A model generated the notes under the pieces. It made no database searches and had not been told where the DNA came from. It worked only from the letters and a program-made list of their open reading frames with translations. Positions 24,001-34,454 of a stretch of DNA of 64,000 nucleotides are shown here, in pieces. Both the position numbers and the translations under genes were made by a program. Positions within the stretch are counted from its first letter, which is position 1, and the number at the start of each line of letters is the position of its first letter. The stretch is from Eretmocerus hayati (taxonomy: Eukaryota; Arthropoda; Insecta; Hymenoptera; Aphelinidae): contig CM056743.1 of NCBI GenBank assembly GCA_029851415.1, forward strand, positions 26,388,905 through 26,452,904. Reading direction: 5' to 3'.

Positions 24001-27000
24001 GCTCCAGAGATCGTAAGCAAAAATTAAATTAGATTCTGAAAATACAAACAGCAATCAAACCAAGTCAAAGCTATAACTTTAGCAAATCAATGAAGAGATC
24101 ATCAACCTTCGTCTTAGCCATCAATAATCTTCCAAATTAACTCACCCTTATTTAGCAGGTTCCTCTCATTACTTAACTATATCATTATCACCATAACTAG
24201 GGCTCGCCTTTTCGTTTAGCTCCCTAACATCACGAATCCAATGACTAGTATCAGAAAGCCCCTTGACTATTTCCAAGACCAGAAAAGCTATTAATAACGA
24301 CCCGTCCATCCGATTCGGATACTCATCTCTAACTCTATGTATGCTCGACGACGGCAGCGGGTACCAAGCGTGAAATTATAATTGTCAGCCGTACTAGCTC
24401 GGTATTAGAATCGATAACGAAGGCTGGTGACCCCTCCTAGATCTTGCACATACCTATATGTAGAGATACGTATGACACAGGGCGCGAAAGATGACATGGC
24501 AAACTGCCATTTGCGAATCATCGCTTCTGAATATGCTTTACTGTTTTGCTTGTGTGACAGCAGTGTGTTCGGTATATGATACCGATGGTGATATTCTTCC
24601 GTCATGCTGGGATACGAGAGGTTCTAGCAATTAACAATGTCACGGAAGCGTAACGCCAACCAAGCGATATTCATGACGAAATGCCCACCCGCGAGTTTAC
24701 TGGGCTGTTTATCTATAGCTCGCTCTTTTGGCAGCCGCAGTTTGTGTGATAGATCTAGTGAGGCCTATACTTCGTTATGCAAGCACTTGACGAGCTTGAA
24801 ATTTGGTTGTATTGTCTGCAGACTGATGGATATTTGATCGATCGTTGTTATATGAGAATTTAGAGTCCTGGATCCATTCATTTGTACTACTATTGATTTT
24901 ATGAGATAAGTTATGCAGGAGCAAGAACTCATCAAGCTCTAAACTAATTTTTTCATGATAGTATCTCCATTTTCAGTTCAAAAGAACAATTATAGTCGAT
25001 CGAGAATTCTTTGAAACTTGATAGAAGGTCCAGGAAAAACGACAACCATCCGTTCCGGTCTGTTTCCGTCATACAGACTCGCATGGATGGATTCAAAAAA
25101 TTTTTTTTGTCAAAAAAGTCTTTATGCAACCAGAACTGTACAAAATTTTTGTTAATCAAAAGAATATTCAATCGCTAGATATTATTCTCACTCTCTTTTA
25201 CTGAGTAAGTATGTTAATCTACAGCACATATAGAACTGTGTATCATTAATCTACTCTCAATGATCTGAATCGACTCGACATAGTTCCAAATGATACATGG
25301 AGCTTTTGCCCGAAAAAAATTAGCACCCGGGTGCTTTTATTAGATTGGTTTATCTAATTTGCACAAAATTGTATCTTTCTCTCTTAACTTTTTTGAGTGA
25401 GGTCAAATCGTGGCAACTCGGTACCGAATGATTTTCTTCAGGAAAAATCGGGCTACTTGTCCACTGGTCTAATGTTGTTGTTGACAACGGTGGTTCTATG
25501 GCACCTTCTTATGGGAATGATGTGTAACTTCATACGTGGCGCATGTGAAAATGAATATATGAAACCTAGCTAATGTTTCGAGTAAAAAAATTGCAAAAAT
25601 GAAATCCACGTTTTTCCGGTGGAAAGGCATTACTTTTATATTAATAGGGTTGATGAATTTTTTGACAATATGTAATATCGGGCTATAGTTTAGAACTTAT
25701 ATGTATGTGAAAGGTTTTTGAGAGATTCTCACTTACGTTTTCAACAAAATTTTTCAGAAAACCTACCAGTACCCTCCTATTAATCCGCAGGCTAATCGAG
25801 AAGTTGGCGTATCTCGAATTTTTCGATATCTAGGTAATGTTTGTATGAAGACAGATGTTAGTGTGGTTGGGTCGTATGTCTGTTCAAATATTGGTGTTTT
25901 TATTGTTATTGTTATTGTGGGAAATTTTGAGGTTTTTTGAGTGGGGAAATCAGCGTTCGAGAATTTGGTTTTCTGAATAATTAACGACTAACCCTTCATG
26001 AAAAATTGTAAAATATGTGGATCGAAAGATTAATGGAGTGGGTACAACGCCAAAGGATAATTTGTCTTGTGGGTACGCATAACTACAGCGAGTGAAATGA
26101 TTGGAGTGAAATAAAGTGAATTACATATGGGGTGAGATATGGTGTCATCTTGGTGCAATGGATGTCGTGCGTGTTTTTCGTCTTGCTGTTTCCGGAGTGA
26201 GATCGTGAAAGGTAACGAAACTTTTAATGAATTGTTGTAATAATGGATGTCTAAAAAATTAGGACGTCTACCAGGTATGATCGTGATGGATTATAGCTTA
26301 CTCCCAAAAATATCCGAGCTACCAATTTTGCATTTTGCCTCTCAAAAATACCAACGCGACGCAGTGCGATGCGACGAATTCATTCCTAAATCAACATCAT
26401 TAGAGAAGACTCGATTAAAATGTATAGCGACGTACGACGCTCATGCATTTTTTTCTTTCATCCCTTTCATGTTTACTAAAAAACGCTGGACTTCAGTTCC
26501 TGTGCTGTCTGTAATTTCACTAGATTCGAAGAGTGGGGTGACAATGAAAATCCGACCCGAAGCAGCTGATGGCACTGGGCGTAATACGCGCCAATAATGG
26601 GCGAAATTTGCGAGTTCTGAGATTTACTCAAGTTGTTTGGAATGTTTGGACCTTTTCCTTCTTGTTTGAGTAAGAGTCAGAATTTTTACAGTGGCAAACA
26701 CTGCAAACTGCTAAATCAAATACACTCCTGAGTTCTTGAAGTTTCGCATTATCGATCAAAGTAAATAGTCTGGACCTCCAAGTTGTTCACCATTATTCGC
26801 ATATCTCTGTCTGGTAACCAGAAATTAATCTTACATCATAAGATTAATTATGAAGTAATGAATTTTGTGAATTCCCTTATCCAATTTTGGAAGTCAGCGC
26901 GCTTGCGCGCGTGAATAGTTTCTAGTTCTTCTTTATGAGTTACGCATTGATCCATCAGTAACAAATAAGCGGCAAAACATAACCTGAGAATTGATTGGAG

Positions 27001-28640
27001 CGTCTCACTCTTTTATCCAAGTGAGATTTTTGATTTTTCAATTTCTGTCTCTTTTTCGAGTGACATGAACTCTCACTTGAAAGAATTAACAGAGCCGTTC
27101 AGACAAAATACGCAGGATGACATTTTTTCCAAACGATGAGCACAACAATGGCCCTTTGATCTTAACGACGACAGCGTAGAACCAGTTCCGCACGAAAAAT
27201 ATTTTGCAGATCCTTGCTAGGTCACCACCCCATAGATTCCCTTCACCCAAATTATCGGTCTATTCCGATGCAACAAAGCCCACAGCGCACGCACCTCTCA
27301 ATTGCAGTAACACCAATCTTATTTCCACCCATATTAAGCCAATTTTCTATCTCAGACGCGCACAGATAAGATCAAGGTGGGCGTCTAAAACACACCCCTA
27401 ATACACTCCTCCTCACGACGCATTGTGTTAAAAAAAAATCGAGGGAGATTTCGTCCTCTAACGCCTATTAAACCGGCCGAATCGTAACTTGAAAGGAAAA
27501 AAGATATAGAGCCTACCGAACGAACATTGTCGTAGAGGGTGAAAAAAAGAATTACTGCATAGGATAATCGAGAATCCGACGACTATTTGCATTATTCATT
27601 GTGCGTACAGCTACACCGTCTTTTTTCCATTGCTAGGTTATATAATATATGTCTCTAGACTGGATTGGACGTCGTATATGGGCGGCGAATCAGCCCCTTA
27701 TTGGCGAAAGAATCGGAGAACGCCTGGAGCTTTCAAGTATTGTAATGGCGATGTATGTGGGAGCAGCAAAAGGGGAATGCAGACCATTATAATACGATGT
27801 ATTCGAAGTGAAACGTCTGCTTACTATGTCTTTACAATAGTGTGTTACGTGAATGGATGTACGCATCGGAGAGTCGCGTGATTAAAATCGTAATGCAATA
27901 CGCGTGTTGTAAACGACTGCGCACAAAGGGCTTGAAATCCTCTCTGTTGAAGATATTCTTGTGAGGTATTCCCTTCTCGAGTTCTACGCGAGTCAAGCAC
28001 ATCTTCATAATATGCATGACATACATGTGCTACGACAACTCGGATTTAGCTTTTGCTAAGAAATAAGTTCATATTTTTGTGGTAGCAATGATGATGGTTG
28101 AAGTTGTTAAGTACACATACATTTTGGTGGTTAGCTACGACGGCACATCCTGGTTTCCTTAAATATACTTATACCAACTTCCTCTATCGATCAAATGTTT
28201 GGCTTTCATCAGACTGACAGCAATTTTGGTATACCGTAAGGTGGGTGCGTGCTTGACACAGAGCTGTTTACCCGCTTGGAAATTCTACACAGCGTCTGAG
28301 GTTCTGTATATTTTCGCATTTTGATAGTGACACTCTTGACTATGTAAACGAGGTGGTTTTCATTCGTTATTCGACTTGTTGGGGATGATTTTGGTCACCT
28401 ATATGGCCAGTAGCAACAGTGCGATTTAGCCAAAGCTGTTATGTATATTATCAGAGTAAAATCTTGTCAATCGAACAGGCAATCATTCTTAGTGCTTTTG
28501 CTTTGAAATACATGAATAGGATTATTACACTTTTTAGGTTATTTACAATATTGTATCAATCTGATTAAATCAAACAAACACCCACAACTTTTTGCACAGT
28601 TGTTCAATTTTCTTTTATGCAAAGCCGATAGGAAAATATA
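21082..28640. other. Long intergenic or intronic stretch
   Basis: No recognisable protein in 7.5 kb. The best frames (21786-22061, 91 codons; 26247-26597, 116 codons) have no motif I can name. Small self-complementary sites are AGCACCCGGGTGCT (perfect, 25322-25335), a 10-bp stem ATTAATCTTA with a five-base loop (26824-26848), and GCGCGCTTGCGCGC near 26898. None has a clear function. Confidence 0.45.
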
Positions 28641-28684
28641 GTTCGATACGCGGCCGGGGTATTTTCGCACCCGCGTGATACGAT
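28641..28684. repeat. Short GATACGCGG stem, possible relative of the next family
   Basis: CGATACGCGG at 28644-28653 faces CCGCGTGATACG at 28671-28682, an imperfect inverted repeat around GGGGTATTTTCGCACC. The words ATAGTTCGATAC and CGCGTG resemble the TTTCGATAC / ACGCGTG family at 29260 and 50306, so this may be a small remnant of it. Confidence 0.35.
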
Positions 28685-29186
28685 TTTTGGTCAGTCTGAA
28701 AAAGAAATCACTTTTAGTACAAAAATGAAGATTCTAGCTTCCGTATTAAAATGTACCATCAATGTGTGCTTTCACTAAATTTAAGAATATCAGATTTCTT
28801 GTATTTACTCTTATTTTCTCAGATACAGGGAATTCGATACTCACAATTTCCTAATATTTACGTGTACAATCAACCACACTGAGAATAAAATATTGCTGTT
28901 AGACCAATACTGAATTGTCACCACAGCAAAATGATTTGGTTATTGTATGCAAATAACCTAAAAATCTTTCGATTATATTTGTCCCTTTACCGATACCATT
29001 CTGTGCAAAAAATTGGTAGATTTTGTGGCAAAATAGCCGTAATGTGACTGTAAATCCATCAAGTACCAAAGCATTTGAAATATATGGGCAACATTTATTT
29101 ATTCTGGCAGTAATACCAGATTGCAAAACCGATCTGATGGATTGATTCGATGTAAAAATTGGTATTGCTCTCCTGGCTACACCACT

Positions 29187-29226
29187 TTTTGGTCGTACGG
29201 CAGAACGCAAGGCCGTACGATCAAAA
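29187..29226. repeat. Hairpin with TCGTACGGC stem
   Basis: TCGTACGGC (29193-29201) pairs exactly with GCCGTACGA (29212-29220). The flanking TTTTGG and TCAAAA bases extend the stem with one mismatch to about 15 bp, around a 10-base loop. It lies 40 bp from the TTTCGATAC family element and may be part of the same insertion. Confidence 0.55.
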
Positions 29227-29259
29227 TTTTTTTCTTAGTGCAGCTATTCCTATTGGGTA

Positions 29260-29579
29260 ATAGTACATTTCGATACAAGGGTGGAAAAATAGGTTTTACA
29301 CCCGTGTATCGAACTGTGTTTTTCGACAAACTGTGCCAGAAAGTGGAAAATTAGTGCGGAAAAGGCACTTTTCCGCACCGAAACCGGTCGAAAACAACTT
29401 TTCCATCGTCTGTGCGGAAAAGAGTCGTTATTTTGATTCTCTTCCCCACGCCGACGACGAAAAAATAGTATTCAACACTTGGGCGGGGTAGTTTCCGCTT
29501 CCGAGCGGTGATTCCGACCCTCGCCAAGGCTCGGGCCGCGGAAACCAACATCCCCGCCCTTGTATCGAAATCTACTATT
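29260..29579. mobile_element. TTTCGATACAAGGG inverted-repeat element, copy 1
   Basis: The ends are inverted: AATAGTACATTTCGATACA (from 29260, continuing to 29281) against its near-complement at 29557-29579. The interior holds an exact stem, GTGCGGAAAA (29354-29363) with TTTTCCGCAC (29369-29378), and a third GTGCGGAAAA at about 29410. The block 29267-29313 has a close relative, inverted, at about 50318-50364. No protein is encoded. Higher GC and CpG content than the neighbours also marks it as an insertion. Confidence 0.55.
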
Positions 29580-30225
29580 TTCACACACATCCAAAGTACT
29601 TTACACAACTCATAACATTATTGACAGGTTAGATTTAAGCAAATAAATCGGCTCATAGATCTGGAATAGTCTCAACAAAGAATAGCGAGATTATATTCCT
29701 TCACCTCCAAACATGCACACATCCCAAATATAAATTCGTCAAGATCGATAGTAAGCCTGAAGGGCCAACGGTCTCACATCCATCCCACCATTTATTCATT
29801 TTTTTATTCATACTCTACGCTCGGCACCTAGAATATAACAAATGGCATCATCCCTCCTAACCTATAACCTAAGATTCCAACTCAAAGCTCGCTTTCTCGC
29901 ACTTTTTCTTAAATAAAAATCTTCACCTATTTCCCTTCTTCCATATAAACCCTTTCGTCTTCTCTCGTATAGCGAGTTCGACAAGTTAATGCGATTTATT
30001 AGACGCAGAGTTTCCAGAGCTTGTGCTGCTATAACTCCAAGGTCTCCTTCTTCTTCTTTCTCGCAGCAGCACTAGCTTGTCGAAGGATAAATAGCGACTT
30101 TATGCACGACTGAAGCTCGCGAAGACCCCGATCATCGGGTTGTAAATCAAGAAAAGGACGCGCCAGAGAAAGCATCCCCTCCAAACTCATTTCCAACGGG
30201 ACAAACTTATTTCCAACAGCAGCCA

Positions 30226-30264
<39 letters not shown>

Positions 30265-31502
30265 TATAAATGCATCTTCCTGAGGGTGATATCGATCTTC
30301 GACACACCTGCGAACTACGTACACCATAAAGACGCATTTCTCCTTCTCAAGAGTTGATAAATTCATTCCTCTATCTTAAATCAGTCAACTGGAAGCTCCT
30401 TTTTCCTTCCTCTACCCTCAAGCGCAAAAAACAACCAAGTCAGTCTACCAAGAGGCTCTCGATTAGCACCTGAATAACAGCCCAATGCTGAAATATATAC
30501 CTTTATCCCCTATAAAGACTATAAAATTTACTCCATGGACAATTTACCGATAGATTGGTGCAGTATTGCTATCGACAACGATAAAATACTACGTCTGAAA
30601 AATTTTTTACCTTCAACAATTAGTTACTACTACTACATAAGCCTATAGCCAAGTAGTATATACTACATAGAGTCTAAGAACACAAGTGTACGTGGCACAA
30701 ACCAGTAGCCGTAGCGTCACGGTAATTAATACCGATCTTCTGGGGTATACGACAACGACACATTTCCAAGGGACACGTTATTAACTGATGTTGCAAGAGC
30801 CTCTATATACCAGTACAACGTCATCGTCGTCGTCGGAGAGAGAACTGCTTCTACTTGTAACCCCCTCTATATATATATATATTGCAGACTCTGCGATAAC
30901 AATTTGGATACCACGCGGTCCCCAATGACAGTGACACATTGCATGCGGCTTTCAATATATCTAAGTGTGTGTTTGTGGGCCTGTATTTCTATCATGGCAA
31001 TGTGTGAAGGAGATTGGGTCATAACTCGCTAATTACAACGGTCACAGTGGCTCTTGAAAGACATTTTCTTTGAACACCCTGAAACTGTTTTTCGATATTA
31101 AAGTTGTAGTGTCTCGTGATATTGGTGCCATCAGGACAAGAATTTTTCAATTTTAGAGAGCAGATTGGATGCTGTTGAATTACTACCAAAGAGGTTAGGA
31201 TGTGACAAGGTGTATTTTGTCCTTTTGAGGAAGTACCAGAGTCCATTTGGAGTTTGGAGAAAATGATTTTTATGAGGAGATGGTGGGATGTAGAGCAGGA
31301 AATATGGTTATATTGTTTTGAAATATGGAACACTACATACGGAAACGAGGTCAAGAGAAAAACATGTGAAAAGCGCGGGAAGTTTGAAATTTCATGAAGA
31401 TACTTTTGATACTGGACTTTTGCTTGCTTCTATTTGCTGTGGCTGATGGCTTAGGCAGCCAGGCGGTAACGTTGTGAACAACTTTTTGGCGTTAAATTTC
31501 AC
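29580..31502. other. Intergenic stretch
   Basis: AT-rich sequence with no recognised gene. CCTAACCTATAACCTA at about 29857 is a short telomere-like word. A TA run lies at 30229-30261 and a shorter one near 30869-30881. A frame on the minus strand at 30029-30337 crosses the TA run and is not credible. Confidence 0.45.
30229..30261. repeat. (TA)n microsatellite
   Basis: About 16 uninterrupted TA units. Confidence 0.9.
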
Positions 31503-31541
31503 GAGAGAGAGATAGATAGATAGAGAGATAGAGAGAGAGAG
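31503..31541. repeat. GAGA/GATA simple repeat
   Basis: Alternating GAGA and GATA units, purine-rich on the plus strand. They lie about 200 bp from the TTAGG array. Confidence 0.85.
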
Positions 31542-31736
31542 TCTCTGTGTTGTGTGTGCATCCAAACACAAGGAGCAAGTTTGTTATCGAATTTACCTCG
31601 TTAACAACTTCAACTGTGGTGTATGGAAAACACTGTGAGAGCGGAACTGTCTCATACTCCCTGATACAATGCCTCTTGACGCGAGGTTCGATACATCTCA
31701 CCTATATACTTTGATATTTTCGAACAGGATTAGAAG

Positions 31737-31796
31737 TTAGGTTAGGTTGGGTTGGGTCAGGTTAGGTTAGGTTAGGTTAAGTTAGGTGGGGTTGGA
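31737..31796 (+). repeat. Interstitial telomere-like (TTAGG)n array
   Basis: Twelve consecutive pentamers. Six are exact TTAGG and the rest differ by one or two bases (TTGGG, TCAGG, TTAAG, TGGGG, TTGGA). TTAGG is the ancestral telomere repeat of arthropods, which supports an insect or other arthropod source. The array is short, degenerate and flanked by ordinary sequence, so it is interstitial and not a chromosome end. A related shorter tract, TTAGGTAGGTAGGTTAGGT, lies at 42802-42820. Confidence 0.8.
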
Positions 31797-32379
31797 TTAG
31801 AATGTTGAAGATTTGTAGATCAATTCTGTAAGTTTTGAAACTTTTCAGAGTGTTTTGGGATGAAAAAAAGTAAATTTGTGAGCAGGTGGCAAGCTTGCTG
31901 TAATCAACAAGACTGGAACAGTACAGAAAGTACAGAAGTACTCCAAGATAGACCAGAGAATAGAGCAGAGACACTCTGACGTATCCATCTTGGGTCCGTC
32001 TTCTGGCATAGCTAGAATACCGTAATTCGTGCTTGCGGTTTACAAGACGTACGAATGGCTATGCGAGGAAGCCGCAATGCGGAGCCCTCTCTCACTCACT
32101 TCTTGGTTATACATATATACAGTTGAATACTCTGGAATAGATGCTAGTGCTGGTGCTTTGTTGCTGACTCAGCGAGAATGGTGTATCATGGATAGTAGTT
32201 GGGTTGTACAGTTGTTCCGCTATGTCAAACTCGAATTGCTAATCGATCTCTCTGATGTGTACAATGTTGTTGGATGTGGTATGTTGAGGAGAAAAAAAAT
32301 GCACATAGTATTGTTGTGTCTGTACTTGGCTATGGATCATGTTACGCGTGTTCCAGGAGTTGAAGTTGGTTGAAGAAGT
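31797..32379. other. Stretch without a recognised gene
   Basis: A 114-codon plus frame (32029-32373) is present but shows no recognisable motif, and nothing about its start or flanks supports translation. Confidence 0.4.
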
Positions 32380-32558
32380 TCAAAAGATATTTTAGAAAAT
32401 TGACGTATCCCGGAATGAGAGATAGCCGGGGCAAACCACTACCAAGAGGATGCGTGAGCAGCTTGAGTCGCTCCGGTAGGGTTTTACGTCAATGGCGAAC
32501 GCCTTTGCGAGAGATGCGATCGGTGCGTGCTGTGGTCGTGAAGCGACGAGGAATGATT

Positions 32559-32750
32559 TTATTCGTTGCGCGGAGTTGCGGTTTGAAGATCTGGAGACGG
32601 GGCCCGTGGGGCCTGAGTCGCGGCCATCATGGCTCCAAGACGGGCGAGCTTCCTCGCTTCACGAATACCGCATGGGCTATCACGGCACTGGCCCTGGGTG
32701 TTCACTGTGCGGGCTCGAGGTTTCGAACCTGAAGGGTTCTTACGTTCCAT
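32559..32750 (-). pseudogene. Short basic gag-like reading frame, truncated
   Basis: A 63-codon ATG-started frame, rich in Arg, Ala, Pro and Thr and ending in a stop at 32559-32561. It lacks any motif that would prove gag identity: no CCHC knuckle or capsid homology was seen. Its place downstream of a TATA/initiator pair and a leader on the same strand is the only reason for the gag suggestion. After the stop, another frame stays open for about 55 codons, which could reflect a frameshift in a decayed copy. Function is unproven, and a chance frame is possible because GC-rich sequence has few stops. Confidence 0.25.
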
Positions 32751-33162
32751 TCTAGTCGCGATGAAATGCTTCTAACACTGGTGTTACTGATTTTAAAGAG
32801 AATTGCATTTAGACTTGGATTCGGACGGTGGGGTTTGAATGGGGATGCGAATGAGACGAACAGACTTGAGATTAAATTGTGCCGCGTCTGCCGAGGTGCG
32901 AAACACTAATGCTACACACACATACTCATCCATAATTATTACACTGATTTTACGTGAAAGAACTCGAACGCGTTCATCGCGTTGACCGTAGCACGACCGG
33001 GTACGACAATCTACAGGCAAGGTACAACCTGGTTGGTGACGTAGGCGTGGAGGCAGCGGGTCGATGAACTTGGAGCGTGCGGGCCGGTGACTGCCGCGTC
33101 GGGGAGCCGACGGGCCTGGTGACGAACTGACGAAGACTCGGTGGGTTGTAACGTGCAGAGAG

Positions 33163-33210
33163 ACTGAACTCGACTGAGCATGCTGAGCCAGAGGGGCTCG
33201 GGTTTATATA
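33163..33210 (-). promoter_or_regulatory. TATA box and initiator-like sites
   Basis: On the minus strand TATATAAA spans 33210-33203. TCAGT, the arthropod initiator consensus, follows at 33177-33173 (about 35 bp from the start of the TATA box) and again at 33167-33163. The spacing is slightly long for the first site. No downstream promoter element was found at the usual distance. Confidence 0.45.
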
Positions 33211-33560
33211 GGGAGGCTGCGTCCCTTGAATCCGCGGTGTCGCGGATGGTTGAAGTGTTTGAGATGTCCGGTACGCGAGGAATCCAGGAAAGCGTGGATA
33301 TCGTCCAAGTCCCGTCTATTCAGCGGCGGGGACGTCGGGGTTGTCCACGATTTCCGGGACGAGTGTTAATGGCTTTATTGCGGCTCTATTGTATTGACGG
33401 TTATAATCTCGGAAAGTCCAGGATTTCCTGGACTCGGCTTAATGACTTTATGGTTCCGCGTAATGGGCTTGTTTTTCCGGGCTAAAGATCCCTGAAAACC
33501 GGGACAGGAGCAATGTCCCGCACACAGAGGGCACGGGACAGTTTGCGCGTCCGAGATTTT

Positions 33561-34146
33561 CAGGATCAAGATTTATGAGCTTGTTTACTTGTTTTGAAGT
33601 ATTTCCCGTTTTAAAATAACGACTTTCTCATTCATTCGATAAGGCATGAATCAAGGCGTAAATTATTGTAAAAATAGGAGTGCGTTGCGCACGTCAAAAT
33701 GATGATTGACTTGGGATTATTCACACGCAGAAAGTTTGGGGAAACTATTGTTGTATCAGATCCTAAACTGGACAGAATGATGAAAATCGCGTAGGTTTTA
33801 ATGATGAGTCCACTACTTCTTATTTGTTTTTCGTCAAAATTAGCTCTGATTTGGGATGATGAGAGTTTGATATGGATCAATCAGGTACCGACAAAATTTC
33901 ACAGTTGTGAACACACAAAATGGATGCGGTAATGACTCTGCCAACAATCTTTAATGTATTTTAAGGAACTATCATGGGATAAGTCTTTAGTGAATCAACG
34001 AATGTTTTAGGGATTGAAATGTCAGTCGGAATTTTTTCTAATGAAAATGTTCTTCGAAAGCTACTGATACCACTAGTTCTTGTTTGATCCTGCCATCATT
34101 TATATGATGTGGCCATGTCATATCTACAAAATGAAAGGACTTGGCT
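33561..34146. other. Stretch without a recognised feature
   Basis: AT-rich sequence without an inverted repeat or credible reading frame. Confidence 0.4.
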
Positions 34147-34295
34147 ATTGTACATTCGAGAACAACATGAACTGTCTAAGCTTCGAGATTTACCATCTCA
34201 CTCGTACTCATGGGCAGCATACCATAACCTATGAGTGCGAGTGAGACAATACATCTCGAAGCTTAGATAGTTCAGGTTGCTTTCAAGTGTACATT
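34147..34295. mobile_element. 149-bp foldback element
   Basis: Two inverted arms of about 65 bp (34147-34211 and 34229-34295) share ATTGTACA at the tips, then CATGAACTGTCTAAGCTTCG (one difference in the other arm), then TCTCACTCG and ACTCAT. Only about 18 bp separates them. By eye identity is above 80 percent. It is non-coding and typical of a MITE. Confidence 0.7.
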
Positions 34296-34331
34296 GGAGG
34301 TTTAAATGATCAGTGAAAAATCTTTGCAGAA

Positions 34332-34454
34332 CCCTGGTAGAAATAGCGAGCATTTTTTGGCCAAAAACTGGCCAAGTCGCATTGCTATGCATTGTTACTA
34401 TGGCCATATATTGCACATAGGTGGCTAGAAAAAAATGCTCACATTCCTACCAGG
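34332..34454. mobile_element. CCCTGGTAGAAA-family MITE, short copy
   Basis: The left end CCCTGGTAGAAATAGCGAGC mirrors the right end, whose complement reads CCTGGTAGGAATGTGAGC. Both continue into ATTTTTT. The 123-bp body has the inverted pairs TTGGCCA and TGGCCA/TGGCCATA. The flanks are AA on both sides, matching the 2-bp AA duplication shown for the larger relative at 54100-56652. No coding capacity. Confidence 0.65.

Larger units (their letters stand above)
32380..33560 (-). mobile_element. LTR-retrotransposon-like 5' fragment, minus strand
   Basis: This is a GC-rich island in AT-rich surroundings. Read on the minus strand it runs in the order expected of the 5' end of an insect LTR retrotransposon: a GTCCCG/CGGGAC-rich upstream part (about 33560-33300), a TATATAAA box, TCAGT initiator-like sites, a GC-rich leader, a long untranslated region, and a basic gag-like reading frame starting at 32750. 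No second LTR, protease or polymerase was found, so the copy is truncated. LTR ends and primer-binding site could not be fixed. A host promoter with a first exon is the alternative. Confidence 0.4.

Noticed and set aside
32700..32740. tRNA T-arm-like GAGGTTTCGAACCT
   Set aside because: No A box, acceptor stem or anticodon arm at the right distance.
33373..33378. AATAAA on the minus strand as the polyadenylation signal of the LTR-like fragment
   Set aside because: It lies upstream of the TATA box, the wrong side for an LTR R region.
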